8,865 nucleotides of DNA from CAVURW01 sp963743595. GTDB lineage: Bacteria > Verrucomicrobiota > Verrucomicrobiia > Methylacidiphilales > UBA1321. Numbering within the stretch: the stretch's first letter is position 1; each line of letters opens with the position of its first letter. Location of the stretch: positions 1 to 8,865 of the forward strand of contig CAVURW010000068.1 in NCBI GenBank assembly GCA_963743595.1, read 5' to 3'. The position numbers were made by a program, and so were the translations under genes. This document shows positions 6,051 through 8,865 of the stretch, piece by piece. Below the pieces are notes generated by a model that worked only from the letters and a program-made list of their open reading frames with translations, did not search any database and was not told the DNA's origin.

Positions 6051-6075
6051 GTGTCTCGAAATGGAGGCACTTTTA
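6051..6075 (+). terminator. Probable intrinsic terminator after the GAF-GGDEF gene
   Basis: GTGTCTC (6051-6057) pairs with GAGGCAC (6064-6070) over 7 bp with one T-G wobble, with loop GAAATG, and TTTT follows. It lies 30 bp after the stop in the 103-bp gap between convergent genes. The T-run is short, so termination may be partial. Nothing comparable is visible for the opposing operon. Confidence 0.55.
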
Positions 6076-6123
6076 AGACGAGGCTGGTGAACAGTTCATC
6101 GGGAAACCTGAAATGGAAACCGC

Positions 6124-6765
6124 CTAATCCCAGATCAATACTTGAATCGGTGTCGGATTGTACGCGTTGCAGGGATTGTTTAATTGCGGACAGTTTGATA
6201 TCAAGCAAAGCACATCCATCTCCGCCTGCATTTCGACATATTTACCCGCTTCGGAAATTCCATCGGCAAAGTGAAGCTCGCCCTCCGGCGTCACGGGCAC
6301 GTTCATGAAAAAGTTAATGTTGTGGACGATATCGGCCTTCGTGAGTCGATGGCCATCTACAGCAATTTGACGCATGAACGTATCCCGGCAAGAATGCATC
6401 GAGCGTTTCTCCAGGGCGTAACGCACCGTATTGCTCTCTGCGGAGCACGCGCCGCCAACTGTATCGTGGCGACCGCACGTATCCGCAACGATCGTCAACA
6501 GCACGTGTCCTTCATTCGAATAGAGCTTGCTGCCGGTGGTGAGGTAGAGCTGGCTTTGCCTTTGAATCGTTGTCACTGCGCTGTAATGCTCCGCCGGATT
6601 ACGCGCGTTGTAGAAGAGCGTGTCGACCGCCTGATTGCCTTCCAGATCGAGGATGCGGAGTGTCTGGCCTTTCTTAATTTCGTGAATCCAACCATCGCCT
6701 GCCATAATTTTCTGACTGTAAACGGCTGTGCTTGAATCGAGTGTGCTGTGTTTCAGGATGCTCAT
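6124..6765 (-). CDS. DUF1989 protein, UAAP1 type (carboxyguanidine deiminase subunit)
   Basis: This 213-residue protein belongs to the DUF1989 family, formerly 'urea carboxylase-associated protein 1'. Members next to such carboxylases form a two-subunit deiminase (CgiAB) that converts carboxyguanidine to allophanate plus ammonia. The family pattern is complete: GQTLRILDLEGNQAVDTLFY (33-52), DTCGRHDT (95-102), GACSAESNT (105-113), MHSCRDTF (123-130), NINFFMNVPV (149-158) and NCPQLNNPCNAYNPTPI (191-207). Candidate metal or catalytic residues are H100, C107 and C126. C107 and C126 are replaced by Ala in the neighbouring paralogue, so this subunit probably carries the active site. The start is the ATG at 6765, 5 bp after the upstream gene's stop, with no Shine-Dalgarno; translational coupling is likely. 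I leave the symbol blank because I cannot tell which subunit is named A. Confidence 0.93.
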   Translation of the reverse strand: MSILKHSTLDSSTAVYSQKIMAGDGWIHEIKKGQTLRILDLEGNQAVDTLFYNARNPAEHYSAVTTIQRQSQLYLTTGSKLYSNEGHVLLTIVADTCGRHDTVGGACSAESNTVRYALEKRSMHSCRDTFMRQIAVDGHRLTKADIVHNINFFMNVPVTPEGELHFADGISEAGKYVEMQAEMDVLCLISNCPQLNNPCNAYNPTPIQVLIWD

Positions 6766-6770
6766 AGCGA

Positions 6771-7490
6771 TTAGAGAAAATAACGTTCCGTATTGACGTA
6801 ACCCCGCTCATTCTCGGGTCGAAAATTGCGGACGATATCGTCGGGCTTCATCGGTTCGCTTTTCAGGATAATCGCTTCGACAGCACCAGGATTATAGGTT
6901 GGCGAAGGATCGAGGGGATGTGGGCAGGCGTTCAGCACCACCAGCGTGTTCATCTCGCTACGTAAATCGACCTCGTCACCGGCCCTGCCTGTTGGGACAA
7001 ATTGCAGGGAGCCGTCCAACGACACAATCACCTTGCTGAAGAAATTCACGTTCGCCACGATTGCGCGTTCATCCAGCCCATACTTCCCGAGCTCGACAAG
7101 AAAGCCGTCGCGGCCATTTTTGTAGCAGTCGTTTCGCGCTGTTTGGTAGTTCTTTTCGCCATATTTCGCGTTGATCGAATCGGCTGAAGCGACGCCGCAA
7201 ATTGTATCGTGCCAGCCGCGCGTATCCCGGGGAATCGACACAAGGATTCTGCCCATGTCGGAGTAGAGCGCACAGCCCTGCGTGAGAAACGCCACCTGCT
7301 GCGCCTTAAGCGTATCGGGCATATTGTAGCGCTCCACCAGCAGTTCAAAGTTGTAGAACAACGCCGAGACATTGGCGCGGCCATCAAGGTCGCGAAGTCG
7401 CAAAGTCGTGCCGCGGCGCAGGACTTTCGACCAGTTCGCGCCGGGGGGAACGGTCTCGCTCCAGAGAATATTTGGGTCAGGGGAATTCAT
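6771..7490 (-). CDS. DUF1989 protein, UAAP2 type (carboxyguanidine deiminase subunit)
   Basis: This 239-residue protein is the second DUF1989 paralogue of the operon, matching the 'urea carboxylase-associated protein 2' type. Landmarks are VLRRGTTLRLRDLDGRANVS (23-42), ERYNMPDTLKAQQ (53-65), ALYSDMGRILVSI (74-86), DTRGWHDT (89-96), VNFFSKVIVSLDG (148-160), LVVLNACPHPLDP (183-195) and the C-terminal VNTERY. It partners the UAAP1-type protein in the heteromeric deiminase acting on carboxyguanidine. Compared with the partner it keeps the His of D-T-x-G-x-H-D-T but has Ala at both cysteine positions (A101, A118), which points to a structural or binding role. The ATG at 7490 lies one base beyond the carboxylase stop (TAA-C-ATG), so translation is almost certainly coupled to the carboxylase. 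Confidence 0.93.
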   Translation of the reverse strand: MNSPDPNILWSETVPPGANWSKVLRRGTTLRLRDLDGRANVSALFYNFELLVERYNMPDTLKAQQVAFLTQGCALYSDMGRILVSIPRDTRGWHDTICGVASADSINAKYGEKNYQTARNDCYKNGRDGFLVELGKYGLDERAIVANVNFFSKVIVSLDGSLQFVPTGRAGDEVDLRSEMNTLVVLNACPHPLDPSPTYNPGAVEAIILKSEPMKPDDIVRNFRPENERGYVNTERYFL

Positions 7491-7491
7491 G

Positions 7492-8865
7492 TTAGTCCGA
7501 TTGTTGTAGAATCAAAAGAGGCTGGCCGCGTTCGACCGTCGCGCCAGGTTGCGACAGAACGCGATAGACGAGGCTGTCCGATTCCGCGCGCACCGTTGTC
7601 TCCATTTTCATCGTCTCGATGATCAGCAGTTTATCGCCCGCAGCAATTCGATCACCCTCTTTTACCAAGATTTGCCACAGCGAACCGGGCATGGGCGATT
7701 TCAAATAGCGGCCCTTCTCGGGAAGCTCTTCCACTTTAACTTCCGGCACCTCCGGTTCCGCGTAGGTCTCGGCTTGGCCAGCGGTCGCCCAGCGTTCTCG
7801 CTCCTCTTCAAAGGCGCGCTGTTGGTTCTCTTTGAACTGCTGGATATCGGCGCTGTGCTCGCGTAAAAACTCGAGATAATCGTGGAGCGAGAGAGTCGAG
7901 TCTTCGGTCTTAATTTCGAATCGACCTTTTAGAAATCCCTCGCGAGCATGCGCCAGCTCGTCCGGAGAAACGGGGTAGAATCGCACCTGATCGAAGAAAC
8001 GAAGGAGCCACGGCTTACCCTCTTCGAACAGCGGCGTCGTGTGCCACGTGTTCCAGATTTGCAGCGTTCGCCCGAAAAGCTGATAACCGCCCGGCCCTTC
8101 CATCCCGTAAATGCACATGTACACGCCGCCGATGCCGACGCTGTTTTGAGCCGTCCACGTCCGCGCGGGATTATATTTGGTTGTCATCAAACGATGTCGG
8201 GGATCGAGTGGTGCCGCAACGGGCGCGCCGAGAAAAACGTCACCGAGCCCGAGCACGAGGTAGCTCGCATTAAAGATGATCCGCTGCACTTCTTCAACGC
8301 TCGCAAGGCCATTGATCCGGCGAATGAACTCGATATTGCTGGGACACCACGGTGCATCGGAACGCACCGACCGGCTGTATTTATCGATAGCTTCCTGAAT
8401 CGTGACGTCGTTCCATGAGATGGGCATGTGGACAATTCTCGAGGGAACGACGAGCTTGTCTGTCGGCGGGAGTTTTTCCTCGGCTTCACAGAGCTTCGTC
8501 ATCAGTTCAGATAACGTCATGACGCGGGAATCGAAATGCACCTGCAACGTGCGGACTCCAGGAGTGAGCTCTATAATGCCGGGAAGCTTTTGTTCTTCCA
8601 GGTATTGCATCAACGCCTGCACGCGGAAGCGCAGCGCCAAATCCAGTTTCATCGGGCCGTATTCGATGAGTAAATATTTGTCGCCACAGCGGCGGTAGAC
8701 CGTCTCCACGCGATCCTCTGTTGGCGGAACGCGCAACTCAATCGCGGGCTCCAATACGCCCGTTGCAGGAGCGGGAAGAGGTTCGGTCGAAGGAATGAGC
8801 GTTTCTATTTCGAGGTCCTGCCTTTTTTCGAGTGCGTAGGCGTCGGCCAACGGAACGGGTTGGAC
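7492..8865 (-). CDS. uca: Urea/guanidine carboxylase, C-terminal part (KipI/AHS1 and biotin-carrier domains)
   Basis: This ATP-, biotin- and bicarbonate-dependent carboxylase is truncated by the right edge: the frame stays open to base 8865, so the TTG at 8850 is internal. The visible 457 residues are roughly the last 40% of a protein that is usually about 1,200 residues; the biotin carboxylase and AHS2 domains would lie outside. Residues about 52-305 are the AHS1 (KipI-like) half of the carboxyltransferase, with SDAPWCPSNIEFIRRINGL, NASYLVLGLGDVFLGAPVA, PLDPRHRLMTTKYNPARTW and MEGPGGYQLFGRTLQIWN. A charged helical linker follows, including a Glu-rich stretch around 345-360. Residues about 388-454 are a biotinyl domain with ETMKMET; K420 of this fragment is the biotinylated lysine. 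The adjacent UAAP1/UAAP2 genes make guanidine the likelier substrate, although such genes are usually annotated as urea carboxylase. Confidence 0.95.
   Translation of the reverse strand, partial: VQPVPLADAYALEKRQDLEIETLIPSTEPLPAPATGVLEPAIELRVPPTEDRVETVYRRCGDKYLLIEYGPMKLDLALRFRVQALMQYLEEQKLPGIIELTPGVRTLQVHFDSRVMTLSELMTKLCEAEEKLPPTDKLVVPSRIVHMPISWNDVTIQEAIDKYSRSVRSDAPWCPSNIEFIRRINGLASVEEVQRIIFNASYLVLGLGDVFLGAPVAAPLDPRHRLMTTKYNPARTWTAQNSVGIGGVYMCIYGMEGPGGYQLFGRTLQIWNTWHTTPLFEEGKPWLLRFFDQVRFYPVSPDELAHAREGFLKGRFEIKTEDSTLSLHDYLEFLREHSADIQQFKENQQRAFEEERERWATAGQAETYAEPEVPEVKVEELPEKGRYLKSPMPGSLWQILVKEGDRIAAGDKLLIIETMKMETTVRAESDSLVYRVLSQPGATVERGQPLLILQQSD

Noticed and set aside
6271..6735. + strand frame of 154 codons
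   Set aside because: It is antisense to the well-supported UAAP1-type gene.
7948..8418. + strand frame of 156 codons
   Set aside because: It is antisense to the conserved AHS1 domain of the carboxylase.
8840..8850. TTG at 8850 as the start of a stand-alone 452-residue protein
   Set aside because: The frame stays open to the window edge, and the AHS1 plus biotinyl layout matches the C-terminal part of a full carboxylase.

Overview
The window looks like a bacterial chromosome segment. A stretch of accessory DNA on the left abuts core translation genes, followed by a nitrogen-assimilation operon. The short EF-Ts, the style of the S2 protein and the lack of Shine-Dalgarno sequences before every minus-strand start are compatible with the Verrucomicrobia/PVC group. 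That placement is only an impression; no RNA gene or other strong phylogenetic marker is present.

Region 1 (1-1948, + strand) holds three tandem unrecognised genes. The first is cut by the left edge, the second overlaps it in another frame, and the third is followed by a strong rho-independent terminator. The second and third proteins share a C-terminal tail: a proline-rich linker, then an RR..V..(M/L)DEID motif, then a lysine-rich end. This suggests one accessory or mobile-element module. Region 2 (1949-2542) is non-coding, with an A/T-rich patch, a 9-bp direct repeat at 21-bp spacing and two strong inverted repeats.

Region 3 (2543-4183, - strand) is the rpsB-tsf operon (ribosomal protein S2, elongation factor Ts). 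It has a plausible promoter, a structured leader of about 170 nt and a hairpin between the genes. Region 4 (4358-6075, + strand) is divergent from rpsB. It contains a small unrecognised protein gene and a GAF-GGDEF protein whose GGDEF active site is degenerate (EGDGF), then a likely terminator.

Region 5 (6124-8865, - strand) has the C-terminal part of a biotin-dependent urea/guanidine carboxylase, followed with gaps of 1 and 5 bp by two DUF1989 proteins (the UAAP2 and UAAP1 types). Proteins of these two types found next to such a carboxylase have been shown to form carboxyguanidine deiminase. The operon is therefore better read as guanidine assimilation: guanidine is carboxylated, then deiminated to allophanate. 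The allophanate hydrolase, the carboxylase N-terminus and any guanidine riboswitch or transporter would lie beyond the right edge.
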